Part shown: positions 4,750 through 5,884 of the stretch, piece by piece
Layout of the letters: the number at the start of each line of letters is the position of its first letter
How positions within the stretch are numbered: position 1 is the first letter of the stretch
Source: Bacillota bacterium
Lineage (GTDB): Bacteria > Bacillota > Bacilli > Alicyclobacillales > SLC66
Reading direction: 5' to 3'
Assembly (NCBI GenBank): GCA_021799325.1
Contig: JAJZAS010000114.1
Span: 1-5,884, forward strand
DNA: 5,884 nt
Notes under the pieces: generated by a model
What the model was told of the DNA's origin: nothing
The model's database searches: none
Seen by the model: the letters and a program-made list of their open reading frames with translations, nothing else
Translations under genes and position numbers: made by a program

Positions 4750-5884
4750 TCCTTTACACCTCGTAGTAGTAAAAAGGGCCACTGTACTAAAAATAAAATA
4801 GCGCCGATAGCCGCCAAAATCCCTCCCACTGCAAGCAGCGGCGAAGTGGGAATGCTATTCCACCCAGGTATTGCATATCCTGCAAAGGCAATCCCCATCA
4901 GGATAAATCCAAAAAGCGAGCAGAAGATTTGCGTCCACGCATAGGCACCCGCTGGCTTCACCCCGCCAAAGAACCAGGGAAACAGCCCATATCCAACTCC
5001 ATAGAGTAGAGAAGTAGCAAATCCTAAAAAAAGTAAGTGCATAGATAAGAGCGACAGCGGATCCAGTCCAATCAGCAAAAAAATCCCTAACAGCACTTCA
5101 AAAACGAGGGCTGCCGACCAAGCGGTGTGACTCCACTTGGGAAAAAGCGGTCGGTCAGCACTTTTGGCATTTCTCGACGACAAGGAGTAAAGGAACAACA
5201 ACCCTTGGTACACGGCTGTGATCCCGAGCAACCTCCCTGTGATCCCCTGCCAGCTGGGGTTGACTATCATCCCCACCGCCTGAATCACCACGGCAGCAAA
5301 CCATGCCACCTGGCCAAATGATGCCGCTCTCGCACTTATATGGCCTGTGGAGGCTTGTCGAGGCATTAGATGAAGCCCCACGGACCATACCGTACCGCCG
5401 ATCCACCCATAGTAAATAAGCACCTTTGCTGCATCAGCACCGAGTCCGGGATTCACACCCGTATGAAAAAAGGACTGAATCCAAATCCACCACACCCCCA
5501 CCAAATAAAGCATTAGCGACACATCAGTTCCCCGCTGCCCCACTCGATCCGAGCCTTTCAAGGTGTCAGAACGCTTGAGAGGATTTAGTGTCTGTGATTG
5601 ACTCATCATATCCTGTGGAAAATTTCTGCCGGATTTCTTTCCCGATATCACCGCAGACAATAAATTGCCTAAAAATATCACTGGCGCAATCGCCTGAAGC
5701 CCAAGACCGATTCGAAACATGGTGGACGAATTCACCATTATGGAGACGACGATCAGAATGACTCCAAGCTCTGCCACCATCCAGTGAATCCATCCCACCT
5801 CAGTTCGCGGTGGACGAAACCCTGTCGATAGAGCAAGTACTGCATAGGTCATGCCATAAATCATCATGGTCAACCATCCAAACG
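4746..5884 (-). CDS. polytopic membrane protein resembling NnrS / haem-copper oxidase subunit I-like proteins, N-terminus beyond window
   Basis: The open frame runs to the right edge; 378 residues are visible. A TTG at 5873 is in frame, but it splits the first membrane helix (FGWLTMMIYGMTYAVL) and lacks a ribosome binding site, so the real start is probably outside. About 11 TM segments can be counted, with a basic cytoplasmic loop (SGKKSGRNFP...VGQRG) after the third. Three segments share a pattern, glycine-aromatic, then a helix, then Y/H-x-L-x-P: FGWLTMMIYGMTYAVL, YGWIGGTVWSVGLHLMP and LGFATSLLYGVGYGLFP. This recalls NnrS and oxidase subunit I-like proteins, which bind haem or copper. Candidate ligands include His in WIHW, FFHTG, GLHLMP and SMHLLF. 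The stop overlaps the radical SAM start (ATGA), implying coupled translation. The family assignment is tentative and the function is unknown. Confidence 0.7.
   Translation of the reverse strand, partial: FGWLTMMIYGMTYAVLALSTGFRPPRTEVGWIHWMVAELGVILIVVSIMVNSSTMFRIGLGLQAIAPVIFLGNLLSAVISGKKSGRNFPQDMMSQSQTLNPLKRSDTLKGSDRVGQRGTDVSLMLYLVGVWWIWIQSFFHTGVNPGLGADAAKVLIYYGWIGGTVWSVGLHLMPRQASTGHISARAASFGQVAWFAAVVIQAVGMIVNPSWQGITGRLLGITAVYQGLLFLYSLSSRNAKSADRPLFPKWSHTAWSAALVFEVLLGIFLLIGLDPLSLLSMHLLFLGFATSLLYGVGYGLFPWFFGGVKPAGAYAWTQIFCSLFGFILMGIAFAGYAIPGWNSIPTSPLLAVGGILAAIGAILFLVQWPFLLLRGVKE

Noticed and set aside
4750..4782. GTG start of the radical SAM gene at 4782
   Set aside because: It lies 33 nt inside the upstream gene without a good ribosome binding site, whereas ATG 4749 has GAGGTG at 7 nt and an ATGA overlap.
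5871..5873. TTG 5873 as the real start of the membrane protein
   Set aside because: The open frame continues to the edge and the first helix pattern begins before this codon; no ribosome binding site is visible in the few bases available.

Overview
The window most likely comes from a chromosome of a Bacillota (Firmicutes) species of the Bacilli type. The reasons are strong AGGAGG-type ribosome binding sites, frequent TTG and GTG starts, a NiaR/YrxA-type repressor and a TypA closest in wording to Bacilli proteins. An Alicyclobacillaceae-like host is a guess from gene content and medium GC. No mobile element, RNA gene or CRISPR array is visible, and coding density is very high.

Layout, left to right. 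Positions 1-326 (minus) hold the N-terminal part of a TypA/BipA translational GTPase, cut by the window edge. A 124-nt divergent spacer (327-450) carries its promoter and the leader of the next gene. Positions 451-1674 (plus) encode a 12-TM MFS transporter. It meets, tail to tail and with a 45-bp overlap, an NCS1-family (purine-cytosine permease type) transporter on the minus strand (1630-3012). Upstream of that permease lie a promoter with a 20-bp palindrome on its -10 box and a nested terminator-like hairpin. Next is a NiaR-type repressor (3107-3631, minus) with HTH and 3H domains and the expected metal-ligand set. Then comes a radical SAM/SPASM-like protein of the NirJ/AhbD-related TIGR04053 type (3670-4749, minus). 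Last is a polytopic membrane protein whose N-terminus lies beyond the right edge (4746-5884, minus) and which overlaps the radical SAM gene by ATGA.

How the genes may work together. The membrane protein and the radical SAM enzyme are translationally coupled and probably act in one process, plausibly tetrapyrrole or redox-related. NiaR probably controls the downstream NCS1 permease through the palindrome, which makes that permease a candidate vitamin B3 (nicotinate/nicotinamide) importer rather than an ordinary nucleobase permease. The MFS and TypA genes appear to be unrelated neighbours. The two most interesting items are the NiaR/NCS1 pair with its promoter-operator-hairpin architecture and the membrane protein/radical SAM pair.
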